A stretch of 64,000 nt of DNA from Epiperipatus broadwayi (taxonomy: Eukaryota; Onychophora; Udeonychophora; Euonychophora; Peripatidae). The translations under genes and the position numbers were made by a program. This document shows, piece by piece, positions 1 to 9,261 of this stretch (positions are counted from its first letter, which is position 1; each line of letters starts with the position of its first letter). Under the pieces are notes generated by a model, which saw only the letters and a program-made list of their open reading frames with translations, was not told where the DNA came from and made no database searches. The stretch lies in NCBI GenBank assembly GCA_028023455.1, contig JAQFVV010000017.1, forward strand, positions 2,828,501 to 2,892,500, given 5' to 3'.

Positions 1-170
1 GTAGATATTGGATGAATAGACATTAGTTAAGGATTTTATGCACAAACCTTTTTGAGTTCATTGATTGCTGTGGCTTGCACTAGGTGACACTACTATATAG
101 AGAGTTTGCTACTGTTTTGACAGCTTGTGTAGTCATAAGAAATGGTGATCATATGATGTTTTAATTGTTT
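1..170 (+). repeat. Type C hammerhead repeat, 3' part
   Basis: The window opens just downstream of where the C-type ribozyme would end: the 'gatattggatgaatag' segment that follows stem I in full copies is present, then the conserved body (TTTTATGCACAAACC, ATTGATTGC, GGCTTGCACT, GAGAGTTTGC) and the tail GGTGATCATATGATG. The same body recurs more than ten times in the window on both strands. The ribozyme core itself lies outside the window. Confidence 0.8.
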
Positions 171-554
171 TATTATGGTTTACATAAGAAAATGACCGGT
201 GGACAAGGTAGGCTAACAAAAAGTGGACCCTATACTAACTTTTATGACTGAAAAATTAAAGGAAGATGTAAAAGTTTGTTGAAATATGCATCTAGCTTTC
301 AATTCTATATTACAAAATCCCAAGAAATATTCTTAATACAATACTGTTTAATTGTTATTTACTATTAACTCCCATATCTGAAGATTCTTACAGACCATCT
401 TTGTCAAATATAAAACACTGAAGTATTCTTTTTTATCTCAATATAAAACTAAATATCTTAGACCTTATTTAATAGCCAATAACTAAAGTGTAAATATAAC
501 TGAAGCCCAGAGCCTCAAAAACTATGGTTTCAAAAAAGCTCATCTGCCATACAG

Positions 555-895
555 CCTTGGCACTAATATGGGCTTTGAACATTCCATCATCAAATTTTCA
601 ATGAAATTGATGTCTGAAGAGTTGTGGGTTGGAGTAATTTGAAGCCTGTCTATTAAAATATGAAGATTGGCTATCTTAATATAAATCTGAGCATTGATTG
701 TATATATGTGTGGAGATAGTAATCTGGACCAAATGATAATTGCTGGTTTAGCATGAAATACGTATATTGATGATTATTTATCTTTTCAACATGTGTGTGA
801 TCAAGTGGGTCAACAATATGAGATGGCATGGACAGTTGAGAGTCATGTGAAAATCTTAGTTTGAATCCCTTATATATTACATTATATATGTGCAG
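555..895 (+). repeat. Type A' hammerhead repeat, unit 1 of a tandem pair
   Basis: This is the first of two direct copies starting with CCTTGGCACTAAT (555 and 1048), so the period is 493 bp. A degenerate hammerhead lies at 724-775: CCAA (729-732) pairs with TTGA/TTGG after the cleavage site; the core is ATGATAA instead of CTGATGA; stem II is TGCT-GGTTT-AGCA; GAAA is at 755-758; stem III is the palindrome ATACGTAT (758-765). Two core changes make this copy unlikely to cleave. Confidence 0.8.
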
Positions 896-1047
896 GTGTA
901 TGTAAACGTGTACAGTGTATTAAATTACATATTGAAATATAGTGCATTAAAGGTCTGCCCATTTCTCACATATGTATGTAAACGAATTATTTTCCAGTAC
1001 ATGAGGGCTCTCAGAATGACGAAATGTCAACATGGGTAGGATGACAA

Positions 1048-1372
1048 CCTTGGCACTAATGTGGGCTTTGAACATTCCATCATCAGATTTTCAATGAAAT
1101 GGATGGCTGAGGAGTTGTGGGTTGTAGTAGTTTGAAGCCTGTCCATTAAAGTATGAAGATTGGCTATCTTAATATAAAGCTGAGCACTGATTGTATATAT
1201 GTGTGAAGATAGTAATCTGGACCAACTGATGATAGCATGAAATACGTATATTGGTGATTATTTATCTTTTCTACATGTGTGTGATCAGATGGGTCAGCAA
1301 ATGAGATGGCAGGAAGAGTTGAGAGTCGTGTAAAAGTCTGAGCTCGAATCCCTTATATATTACATTATCTTG
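1048..1372 (+). repeat. Type A' hammerhead repeat, unit 2 of a tandem pair
   Basis: This is the second direct copy of the 493-bp-period unit and ends in the same CCCTTATATATTACATTAT as unit 1. It keeps the hammerhead core that unit 1 lost but has lost most of stem II, so the two copies decayed in complementary ways. Confidence 0.8.
1219..1256 (+). ncRNA. Hammerhead ribozyme, type A', stem II shortened
   Basis: CCAA (1222-1225) precedes an intact CTGATGA (1226-1232). GAAA is at 1239-1242, stem III is the 8-bp palindrome ATACGTAT (1242-1249), and A1250 is the expected residue before the cleavage site. TTGG (1251-1254) then pairs with CCAA as stem I. Stem II is cut down to TAGCAT; unit 1 and the copy near 45200 have a TGCT/AGCA hairpin here. 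The motif is clear; cleavage activity is doubtful. Confidence 0.7.
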
Positions 1373-1868
1373 ATAATGTGAAAAATATTATATACATTTT
1401 TATTGCAAACAAGCACACCCTTTAAACAAATGCTGAGTAGTTAAATATTTATTTAACATTTATGATTCTTAATATCATAATTAGCTAAATAGAACTGTTT
1501 GTGTATATTGAACTACACTAGCTATTTATTATAATAATTTACAAAAAATAAACTTTGCTTTTATTTATTTGTTTTATAATTTGTCAGGACATTCGTGATT
1601 TAAAGCAGAGGTTGTCAAACTTAATTGGCATGCCAACCCCTTTTCAGAAAATGAAAATATTCAGCACCTCTCTGAAAATTTAACTTCTTCAAATGATTAA
1701 ATAAAAAGTTGCAGAGATAAATTTATACTCTTTTATGTACCTATATGTCTACATTTGTACTATAACAAAGTAAAGAAAGTTGATGTAAATAAAATGTTTG
1801 CACTACACAATAATAAAGAATAATATTAAAATAAAAATCATGAATAAATTAAAAATATTACCAAAATC

Positions 1869-2002
1869 ACCATTTCTTTTTTCTTTTTTTCTTATGTCAT
1901 AGCATCGGCCGGGAGGCGAACCCACAACCGTCTGCAACCAACTACTTGCTTGCAAGGAAGCTGCGATGACCTCTCAGCTAACAACGCTTGACCATTTCTT
2001 TT
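1869..2002 (-). mobile_element. tRNA-derived SINE copy 1
   Basis: On the minus strand the element reads with a tRNA-like A box (TAGCTGAGAGGTC), a stretch resembling the anticodon and variable arms, and a B-box-like GGGTTCGCCTCCC, then ATGCTATGACATAAG and an A-rich tail (T-rich on the plus strand near 1881-1893). ACCATTTCTTTT flanks it at 1869-1880 and 1991-2002, a 12-bp target-site duplication. Three more copies occur at 3950, 29420 and 31165. The A box resembles a Leu/Ser-type tRNA. Confidence 0.85.
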
Positions 2003-2103
2003 ATTTTGCTGTAATATCATACATAAATGTAATTTATCCACTCTATTTTGAACACTTTTTAGCAAAAAAGTTTTTATTGTACATATATGCATACACAATC
2101 TTA

Positions 2104-2135
2104 TGTTTTGACTGCCCTGCAGTCTTCTTCAAATC
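2104..2135 (-). ncRNA. Degenerate hammerhead, type B
   Basis: On the minus strand TTGAAGA replaces CTGATGA, followed by stem II GACTGCAGGGCAGTC and AAAAC in place of GAAAC. The stem-II hairpin is kept but core positions C3, U7 and G12 are altered, so this is a relic. Confidence 0.6.
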
Positions 2136-2651
2136 TATGATATAATGAATGAAATAAAATACATAAATAATACCATTAAAAAGGTAAACAATAAAATTAA
2201 TAAAAAAACATCAAATATTACAAAACATAACAAAACTGAAATAAATATAAATATAATCAAACCCAAATAAAATAATCAAGGTAATATAAAATAAAATATA
2301 TATACAATATAAATATAAAGTTTAAATTTATAAGGAATATAAATAATTAGGAGATTATTAAAAATAATAAAAATTACTAATATATTTAAATTAATAGCTT
2401 TTCATGAATATGTACATATACAGTCAGGAATGCACATGTATAATTTATATTTATTTAATTTTTATATTGTATATTTATTTTATTTTATATTACCTGGATT
2501 ATTTTATTTGGATTTGATATTTATATTTATTTCAGTTTTATTATGTTTTGTAATGTTTGATGTTTTTTTACTCTATTAATTTTATTATTTGTGTTTTTTA
2601 TGGTATTGTTTATGTAGTTATGTGTTTTATTTTGTTCATTATATCATAGCT

Positions 2652-2692
2652 CTGAAAAAGACCATAGGACAGTCGAAACATAAGTTTATGTA
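2652..2692 (+). ncRNA. Degenerate hammerhead, type B, with a full stem III
   Basis: CTGAAAA replaces CTGATGA at 2652. Stem II is weakened (GACCATAGGACAGTC), but GAAA is intact at 2675-2678. Stem III is unusually long for this window: ACATAA (2678-2683) pairs with TTATGT (2686-2691) around a 2-nt loop, and A2692 sits at the cleavage position. Confidence 0.6.
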
Positions 2693-2715
2693 GGCATAAA
2701 CATACAATAAAAAAA

Positions 2716-3932
2716 ATTTCAAAAAGAGTTTTAAGTAGAGTAAATAAATAACATTTATATAAGAAAATAAAAATAATCCTAAAGGGGGAGATGAAACTGG
2801 TATACCTATTTTTGTCAGTAGTATCAGTTTGAAGTTTCAAACAGGTTGGTGGAATCTGCATCATTTGAACAATAATATAAAAATTAAGATGACTTTTCAA
2901 TGATATATCTATTTTATCTACTCACAATTGGACATAGACATTCATCGCTCAAAATCCTAAATAAAGTTTTAGAATTGGTTTTTGCAGTTAGAATTTTGAA
3001 TAGCCATTTTTGAATTTAAGTTTAAATTCCTCATTGGTGTTATTTCTTACTTCTGTCAATTGTTCTTATAATATTGGAGGTTCCTTTGTTTTTATACTTG
3101 AAAAAGGTTCCAAAACTCCATATAGAGAATGCTTATTTTAAGAAAATCTTCTCATCATTGACTGAAGTCAGATCGAATGCCTTTATGTAATGACAATAGA
3201 TAAACAAATCTTTTTTTTTTACCATTGATAAAACTGGCTGAATTCCTCATATTCTATATTTTAGTTGGTCAGAAAAGGATTTGCCACAACACAGCCATAA
3301 GATCATTCTTCTTAAATTCAACTTATTGTTTTGAAGTTGTGCATTTGTCAAATAAGTTATGCCATTTTTGAAATCAACCATGTTGGCTTATACATCAACA
3401 CCCTTGTCTTTTGAAAACTCTACTGATGAATCAAAGAACTTACAAACCAATCCAAACATATGCTTTTTTAATAGTCAATGAATTTCTGTTATAAAGCATC
3501 AATTAAATTCATCATCATCATTTCAGTACAAAGTTGTTTAACAATCTGTCATTCAATTGGCTATTTCTGATTTAGTTGATTGTGCTAAAAACATAAAAGT
3601 GTGACTTATATAGGCATTCACTCAGATATTTGGCAATTAAATGTTGATAATGAATAATAAATGTAACCCTATTACCATTCAGATTTTTTTTAATATACAA
3701 GAAAACTTCTTTAGGTCTCTAATATCACAGGAATACTATCAGTAACAATTAATAAGGTATTATTCAGGGGGGTTCTTTTTTAAAAAAAAAAAAAAAACAA
3801 CTTTTCCCAATACATAAAATAATAATTTTCCTTGCAATATAATAATTATTTTGAAATGTTTTTTCTCTTTTATAAATTGCACAACTGCTAAATGTAAGGC
3901 TTCATTTCCTGACAAAGTGAGTTAAGTTATAT
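2716..3932. other. AT-rich stretch without assignable feature
   Basis: I see no gene or recognised repeat boundary here. The stretch 3260-3580 is less AT-biased than its surroundings and could be an old transposon coding relic on the minus strand, but all frames are broken and no motif is secure. An A-run occurs at 3782-3797. Confidence 0.3.
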
Positions 3933-4069
3933 AAAAAAACTTGAGTTGTCAAGCGTTGTTAGCCAAGAGGTCATCGCAGCCGCCTTGCAAGCAAGTAGTT
4001 GGTTGCAGACGGTTGTGGGTTTGTATCCCGGCCGATGCTATGACATATGAAAAAAAAAACTTGAGTTGT
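3933..4069 (+). mobile_element. tRNA-derived SINE copy 2 with 17-bp target-site duplication
   Basis: The SINE body at about 3950-4052 has the A-box-like TTAGCCAAGAGGTC near 3959, the body CGCCTTGCAAGCAAG, a weak B box near 4014-4028 and a poly-A tail. AAAAAAACTTGAGTTGT flanks it exactly at 3933-3949 and 4053-4069. Such a duplication is typical of LINE-driven insertion. Confidence 0.9.
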
Positions 4070-4261
4070 TTTTTTAAATTTTCACATAGTGAGATTCAAT
4101 ATTTTTGACATATGTCACTAATTCTTAATGAATAATATTTCTGTATTGTAATTTTCACTACAACCCTCTCACATAAGATGGGGACTGATATCTATCCATT
4201 TTTAACACTTTGTGGACAGGTGTAATCATAAACATCACAAAGACATTGAAAAATATGTATG

Positions 4262-4310
4262 ATCCCCAAAATGTAAATTTCATGCTGAGCCAGCACTCAT
4301 CAGTTGGCCC
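4262..4310 (-). ncRNA. Hammerhead ribozyme, type A, first unit
   Basis: On the minus strand: CCAA, intact CTGATGA (4297-4303), stem II GTGCTG-GCT-CAGCAT (5-6 pairs with one G-U), intact GAAA (4278-4281), then ATTTACATTTTGGGG. In this copy stem III is altered relative to ATG-TG-CAT-C of sister copies and the residue before TTGG is T rather than C. Stem I CCAA/TTGG is kept. Confidence 0.8.
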
Positions 4311-4625
4311 AAATCACAATCTCTTACACAACTTTATTATTGTTCAATTTATATATAGACAGCCAATTACTACAGTTTAATTGATAATTGTCAATTTTTG
4401 CCACCCTCACAACTTTGACACAAATCACATGATGGTAGTATATTAATAATTTTTATTAATCATTCATTAGACTAGAAATTATCCACTTAATAAATAACAT
4501 TTCTGTAGTGTAATTTTCACTACACCACTCTTACACAAGTTAGTAACTGGTTTCTATGTAATTATAAAATCTTGTGGAGGGATTTAATCATAAACATGAT
4601 TGAAGACATATGAAAAAAAATTATG

Positions 4626-4675
4626 ATTCCCAATATGCACATTTCATGCCAAACCAGCATTCATCAGTTGGCCAG
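4626..4675 (-). ncRNA. Hammerhead ribozyme, type A, second unit
   Basis: On the minus strand: CCAA then CTGATGA (4661-4667), stem II ATGCT-GGTTT-GGCAT, GAAA (4642-4645), minimal stem III ATG-TG-CAT, A at the cleavage position, then TTGGG as stem I partner of CCAA. All universally conserved core bases are present; the cleavage triplet would be AUA. Confidence 0.85.
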
Positions 4676-4735
4676 ATTACAATCTCTTATGTATATCTTT
4701 ATCATTGTTTTGTATATATAGATAGCCAATGTGAT

Positions 4736-4925
4736 CAGGGGAGCATTCATTCTTTTCACATCTTCAATCATTTGTTTATAATTATATCCCTCCATAAGGG
4801 ATTAAAAGCAAGTAGAAATCAGTCCCTAGCTTGGGTCAGAGTGGTATAGTGATAATTAAACTTCAGAAATATTATTTATTAAATGATTACTTTGTCTAAT
4901 GAATGACTAATAAAAATATTAATGT
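4736..4925 (+). repeat. Type A repeat, partial, inverted relative to the dimer
   Basis: From about 4736 the family A body continues in the opposite orientation: CTTTTCACATCTTCAATCAT, CCCTCCATAAGG, GAAATCAGTCCCTAGC, and the end block CTAATGAATGACTAATAAAAAT. The junction with the minus-strand dimer lacks a ribozyme. It suggests template switching or a snap-back event during copying. Confidence 0.7.
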
Positions 4926-5860
4926 TATTAGTTCTTCTTTGCAGTATTACGGCTCAAAGAAATTTTCTTGATAATATCAAATTCTGGTTAATGTGACATA
5001 GGGTGTATTACCTCAGTTATAGCCAGTATGATTAATTCTTTATAAAAGAAGCATATTTTATTGCGAACAACCCAAATGCCATCAATAGATGAGATACATG
5101 TTTCGCGATTTCAAAAAAATGGTCGAGTTAAATTATTTGCATAGATTTGCATATAAAACAAGTACTCTGTATCACTAACAACAAAGACTATGAATATGAG
5201 AGTTAACATACCCCAAAAGTGCTAAGCCAAAGATTATTATTATTTATTAGTTTAATAACTTCACCAATTTGCATTAAAGCGCAATATTATCATTATTGAT
5301 AGTATGCATTTTTTCTAATGCAGCAATTAATATAAACAGTTATCATTTTTGATAGACCCAAACATTTTTACTTGAATGTATGAAAATAAAACATATCCTT
5401 ATTTTTTGTATCAGCAAAAATTTTTGTCAAATATTCCTGTAGTCTTGGAGACTTCATTTGATGGATACATAACTAATGCATTTTTGTAGATGACTGAATA
5501 GAACCATAGTTTAAATATTCAGTACTATATTGTCTACATTTTTTTAATGTTCAGTTATAAGATAAAGAAAAAGTGAAATTTATGTCCTTATTTATCATAA
5601 TAAGAGTATAAAATTATCAAGTAATATAATAATTTATATAACTAAAATAAATGACCTGTCTCTTGATGAAATGAACATTTATTGCAATAGTTGTGTTATT
5701 AAAATAACACCCTCAATATCAATATCATGAATACAGGGGTGTTTGCATAAAATAGCAAGAGCTAAACAAACTAAAATTCTAATAAAATTAATAGATTGGG
5801 TGCTGTTCTTTGTTTAACATAAGATACATTAATAGATACTAGTGTTTTAAATAAGAGCAC
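4926..5860. other. AT-rich stretch without assignable feature
   Basis: No coding potential, RNA gene or repeat copy could be recognised in this stretch. Confidence 0.3.
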
Positions 5861-5867
5861 CAAATCT

Positions 5868-6240
5868 TCATACAGTAATGCTACCAAGTGCAAGCCTTCA
5901 TAATCAACAGATGAGAAAGGATTGTGCATAACATCCCTATCTAGTGCCTTCGTACTCTAACATCTTTAGACTTGTTTCAAGCTTGTGGCTTTCATCAGTA
6001 AGGAGCCTTGAATTTGAGAGCATTGTACTTAGAATTTAGGATCCATTGCTATTCTCCAGCAGTCACCTTTTATCTTTTAGATTAACAATAAATTAGGAGC
6101 TCAAGATGAAATACCATAATGTTTCCAATCCAAGCTCATTTGTCTGATCTGAACTCAGTTTATTATCTATACATTTTGGTGTAAGTATATGAAATGGTGA
6201 TCATGTGATGTTTTGATGGTTAATAGTGTTTTATGATTGA
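5868..6240 (-). repeat. Type C hammerhead repeat, single unit
   Basis: This is a nearly complete C unit read on the minus strand. It has the end block CATACAGTAATGCTACC, the body AATCCAAGCTCATT and CATTTTGGTG, and the tail GGTGATCATGTGATG. A well-kept ribozyme lies at 5965-6005. Confidence 0.85.
5965..6005 (-). ncRNA. Hammerhead ribozyme, type C, with closed stem II
   Basis: On the minus strand: CTGATGA (5992-5998), stem II AAGC-CACAA-GCTT (four Watson-Crick pairs), GAAA (5975-5978), minimal stem III AC-AA-GT, then C at the cleavage position (GUC triplet). Stem I is TCCTTA against TAAAGA with one mismatch. Most C copies have an A-A mismatch at the base of stem II; this copy has A-U. Confidence 0.85.
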
Positions 6241-6734
6241 ATTCCACTGCTTTTCAATCCTGCAATAAAAATATAACACATATATATTGATTCATTCATA
6301 CAATATTGTGATGGTGAAAGCTGGTTGCAATATTATTAGTAGTAATTACAACAAGATATATAAACATGTGGTAAATATATGTAAGAAAATGAAGACAAAT
6401 ATTCATGTGTAAATAGCTATTTTGCTGAAGCAACAATAATGCATTTGGCTTTATATGTCCATTCATAATCCATAAAAATTGAAAATATTAAACGCAAATT
6501 AAAATTTGTAATATTTGTATACTTGTGCTATTGTTAACTGCTTGTCATGCAATTCAGAAACAGTCTAAATTAGATTTCATGTAAGTTGCCTATTGGTAGC
6601 AAGATACTGTATTCATGTTAATACATGCATATATTCTTGTTGACATATTCTGGGATTCCCACTATTCTATACCAAGTTTTACCTTCCAATACGTGGGTGT
6701 TAAGTCCTACCTGTTAACTTAATCACCTATTAGT
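6241..6734. other. AT-rich spacer between C copies
   Basis: No gene seen. The segment near 6640-6720 (ATTCCCACTATTC, ATACGTGGGTGTTAAG) is unique in this window. Confidence 0.3.
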
Positions 6735-7100
6735 TGTAAAAAGCATATTATATGATCACCATTTATTATGCTTGCTCATAATTGTCATTAAAACAGGCAA
6801 AACTTTCAATACAGTAGTGCCACTCAGTGCAAGCCAGAGTAATCAATGGATTACAGAAGGTTTGTGCATAAAATTGCTATCTAGTGCCTACTCATCCAAT
6901 ATCCCCAGACTAGTTTCTGGCTTGTGCTCTCAGATCCAAGGCTCCTCACTGATGAAAGCTACAAGCTAGAAACTAGTCTGGGGATATTGGTTGAGTAGAC
7001 ATTAGATAAGGATTTTATACACAAACCTTCTGGCATCCATTGATTGTGTGCACTGAATGGCACTACTATATGGAGAGTTTTGCCTGTTTTAATAAGCATA
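6735..7100. repeat. Type C foldback with a hammerhead at the apex
   Basis: The left arm (minus orientation) runs from TATGATCACCAT through AAAACAGGCAAAACTTTC, AGTGCAAGCCAGAG and CAATATCCCCAGACTAG to about 6920. The right arm (plus orientation) mirrors it to GGAGAGTTTTGCCTGTTTTAAT near 7090. The hammerhead core lies between the arms, and CCAATATCCCCAGACTAG upstream can pair with TGGGGATATTGG downstream, so the whole element could fold as one hammerhead with a very long stem I. Confidence 0.85.
6940..6990 (+). ncRNA. Hammerhead ribozyme, type C consensus
   Basis: TCCTCA (6943-6948), CTGATGA (6949-6955), stem II AAGC-TACAA-GCTA with AGC/GCT pairing and an A-A mismatch at its base (6956-6968), GAAA (6969-6972), minimal stem III ACTAGT (6972-6977), C6978 at the cleavage position (canonical GUC), then TGGGGA (6979-6984), which pairs with TCCTCA through six pairs including one G-U. 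The stem-II base mismatch is the only departure from the consensus. Confidence 0.85.
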
Positions 7101-7690
7101 TTATGTTTTACATTTGTAAAATAGTCACCAGAAATTAAACTCTATGCTGCACATGAGCAATTTTTCAACATTTTCTATTTTATGTTTTCACCGTCTTCTC
7201 TTTTTATTTACACCCCACTCTCATTGCATGGAGCTTATTATCATTCTCCCCCATATCATTTCTATCATGCGCTTTGAAAAGCACTAATGTAGGGCTATAA
7301 AAACCAGATATAGTTTATAAGCCTCCAGGTCAGTTAATTTTCAAAAGCTGTGATGTCAGAATAATTTTAATGACTCAAAATAAAAAAAAAACACTATGTG
7401 TAATAGACAATAATTAATTTTTAAAAATCTAATAATTTTTTCTATCCATATCATTACTTCATTAATCACACCTTTAAAACTGAAAAATTCACTTTAAATT
7501 ACTAATTATTTTTACAGCCTGAATGGTTGGAAACAATGGTAGACGATCTCAATTCCTTTTAATGTTTGTATTTCTTGAACACTGAGAGATATTTTTTTTA
7601 GAAAATTCAATTTCTAGCACATTTGTGTGTGTGGTGCAATTGTCCTCAAAGCTGTAAAGTGTTGTTACAAAATAGATAAATAAAAACAAA
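7101..7690. other. AT-rich stretch without assignable feature
   Basis: No gene or repeat copy recognised. A short A-run lies at 7380-7391. Confidence 0.25.
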
Positions 7691-7860
7691 TAAGGTGAGA
7701 GCTTTCGGAGGCTCTTGCCTTCATAATCATAGCTTGGCTATTACTTAATCGCAAAATTCAATTTCATTATTGCTCTATATTTTATGATACTTTTTTAAAA
7801 AAAAGTTAAGGTATATAATATTTTATTAATATTTTATCTTCAATAAAACATATGAAGATT

Positions 7861-7882
7861 ATATATATATATATATATATAT
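7861..7882. repeat. (TA)n microsatellite
   Basis: A simple alternating TA run of about 22 bp at the edge of the large inverted repeat. Confidence 0.9.
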
Positions 7883-7966
7883 GTAATTTTATAATTGAAT
7901 ATTTATAAATACAGTAATTAGATATATGTAAAGTATATCTTAAAATTTTTATCCACTTAGGAGCAC

Positions 7967-7994
7967 TTTCAACTATCCTCATAGTCTCTGTCAA
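7967..7994 (-). ncRNA. Hammerhead-like hairpin, type P, left arm
   Basis: Minus strand: TTGACAGA in the core position, stem II GACTAT-GAGG-ATAGTT, then GAAAG. The core has a base change and an extra base relative to CTGANGA, so it is a decayed or atypical motif. The mirror copy at 8976-9006 reads TTGACAAA, GACTA/TAGTC, GAAAGCTCTCC. Confidence 0.45.
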
Positions 7995-8129
7995 CTAACA
8001 CTTTGAAAGGCCAACCTTCCCACAATTCCATGATCTGCCTGTCTGTTAATTAAGTCTTGTTTGTATTTGTATATTAACATAGTTTCCTTTATTTTCCTTT
8101 TGTTATTATCTTTTCAATTTGCAATATTT

Positions 8130-8429
8130 TTACATTATTATAATTGAAATTAAAACCATAAATACATGAATTATTATGGTTGTAAAAATGTATACTGAAA
8201 CATTATTTTTAACTTTGTACTTTTGTTTCATTTTCTGAACCCCTTTTAATAACAGCAAGTGCTCTTTAGTTACTTTTTCCAATGTACATCTCGATTCCCT
8301 TATATATATGCTACCACAACCACATATCCATTTATAAATGATGCAATTTTTATTTATAAATGAGGTTTTATCTTTAGAATTATTTATTAATTTGTTTAAT
8401 ATAGGTGTGTAAAATGCAATGTCACACAC
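8130..8429 (-). pseudogene. GIY-YIG endonuclease relic of a Penelope-like retroelement
   Basis: A 99-residue open stretch on the minus strand contains IIYKWICGCGSIYI followed by ESRCTLEKVTKEHL. This matches the layout of the GIY-YIG nuclease of Penelope-like elements: a Y-I-C-x-C-G-x-x-Y-I-G core, an R-x-L segment and a conserved E-H. The Gly after YI is replaced by R, and the downstream part degenerates into hydrophobic sequence. Reverse transcriptase is not found next to it. The opposite arm (about 8590-8720, plus) encodes the same peptide with stops. In intact elements this domain nicks target DNA; this copy is dead. Confidence 0.55.
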
Positions 8430-8975
8430 TTTTATAAATTTTCCTTATAAAATTTACTTGATCATTCAAAATATACGGTATTGATATCCATATTTTTTAT
8501 TAGCAGGAGAATCAATATTATTATTAATATTTTTATTCTTATATTTCGTATTAAAATTTTTAATAACATTAATTAATAAATAACTCTAAGGGTAAAACCT
8601 CATTTATAAATAAAAATTCATCATTTATAAATAAATATGTAGGTGTGGTAGTGGATATATAGGGGAATCGAGATGCATGTTGGAAAAACTAAAGAGCACT
8701 TTCTGTTATTAAAAAGGGTTCAGAAAATGAAACAAAATTGCAAATTAAATAATAATGTTTCAGCATCTGGTTTTTTTATGAGCATAATAAGTCATGTATT
8801 TATAGTTTTAACTTCAATTATAATAAGGTAAAAATATTGCAAATTGAAAAAATAACAACAAAAGGAAAATAAAGGAAGCTATGTTAATATACAAATACAA
8901 ATAAGACTTAATTAACAGACAGGAAGCAAACATTAAGATCATGGAATTGTGAGAAGTTAGCCTTTCAATGTGTTA

Positions 8976-9006
8976 GTTGACAAAGACTACAAGGATAGTC
9001 GAAAGC
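8976..9006 (+). ncRNA. Hammerhead-like hairpin, type P, right arm
   Basis: Stem II GACTA-CAAGGA-TAGTC (8985-9000, five pairs) is followed directly by GAAA (9001-9004) and GCTCTCC. The preceding core TTGACAAA is degenerate. Confidence 0.45.
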
Positions 9007-9261
9007 TCTCCTAAGTAGATAAAAATTTTAAAGTTATACTTTACACATATCTAATTACTGTATTTATATATCTCATTACTGTATTTATAAATATTCAATT
9101 ATAAGATTACATATATTGATTTGAAGAAATACAGACATCAAATAATATATATATATTAATAGATCCTAAATGGTTAGAAATAGTAAAAATATTTTATATA
9201 ATCAGCCTATAAATTTTTAGAAAAATAGACTTAAATAGTATCTTTTTTCAACTATTACCAA

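Larger units (their letters stand above)
2070..2715. repeat. Long inverted repeat with a type B hammerhead in each arm
   Basis: About 275 bp at 2070-2345 is closely reverse-complementary to 2441-2715, with a spacer near 95 bp. Shared blocks include TATTACCTTGATTATTTTATTTG and TTCATTATATCATAG on opposite strands. Each arm has a decayed type B hammerhead near its outer end. The arms are diverged (about 80-85% by eye), so this is an old foldback. Confidence 0.8.
4125..4735 (-). repeat. Type A hammerhead repeat, tandem dimer, 364-bp period
   Basis: Two head-to-tail units lie on the minus strand. Both contain the block TTCTGTAGTGTAATTTTCAC, the CTTGTGGA segment, a hammerhead, and AATCTCTTA followed by the CCAAT-containing tail. 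The reverse-complement core TCATCAG is at 4297-4303 and again at 4661-4667, which gives the 364-bp period. Tandem units bounded by ribozymes are the expected genomic form of a retrozyme. Confidence 0.85.
7905..9075. repeat. Large inverted repeat derived from a Penelope-like element
   Basis: About 490 bp at 7905-8400 is reverse-complementary, with small indels, to 8570-9075; the spacer is about 170 bp. Shared blocks include GTCTGTTAATTAAGTC with its complement, and CCTCATTTATAAATAAAAAT in both. Both arms carry the same GIY-YIG-like coding relic and a hammerhead-like hairpin near the outer end (P type; 7967-7994 minus and 8976-9006 plus). Inverted and tandem arrangements with ribozymes are known for Penelope-like elements. 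Confidence 0.65.

Noticed and set aside
1881-1990. Functional tRNA gene
   Set aside because: Internal boxes are present but no consistent cloverleaf; A-tail, duplications and several dispersed copies indicate a SINE.
3414-3440. CTGATGA word followed by AAGAAC
   Set aside because: No stem II, no GAAA at the right distance and no complementary flanks.
3260-3580. Possible hAT-type transposase relic on the minus strand
   Set aside because: A few suggestive words but no secure motif and all frames broken.
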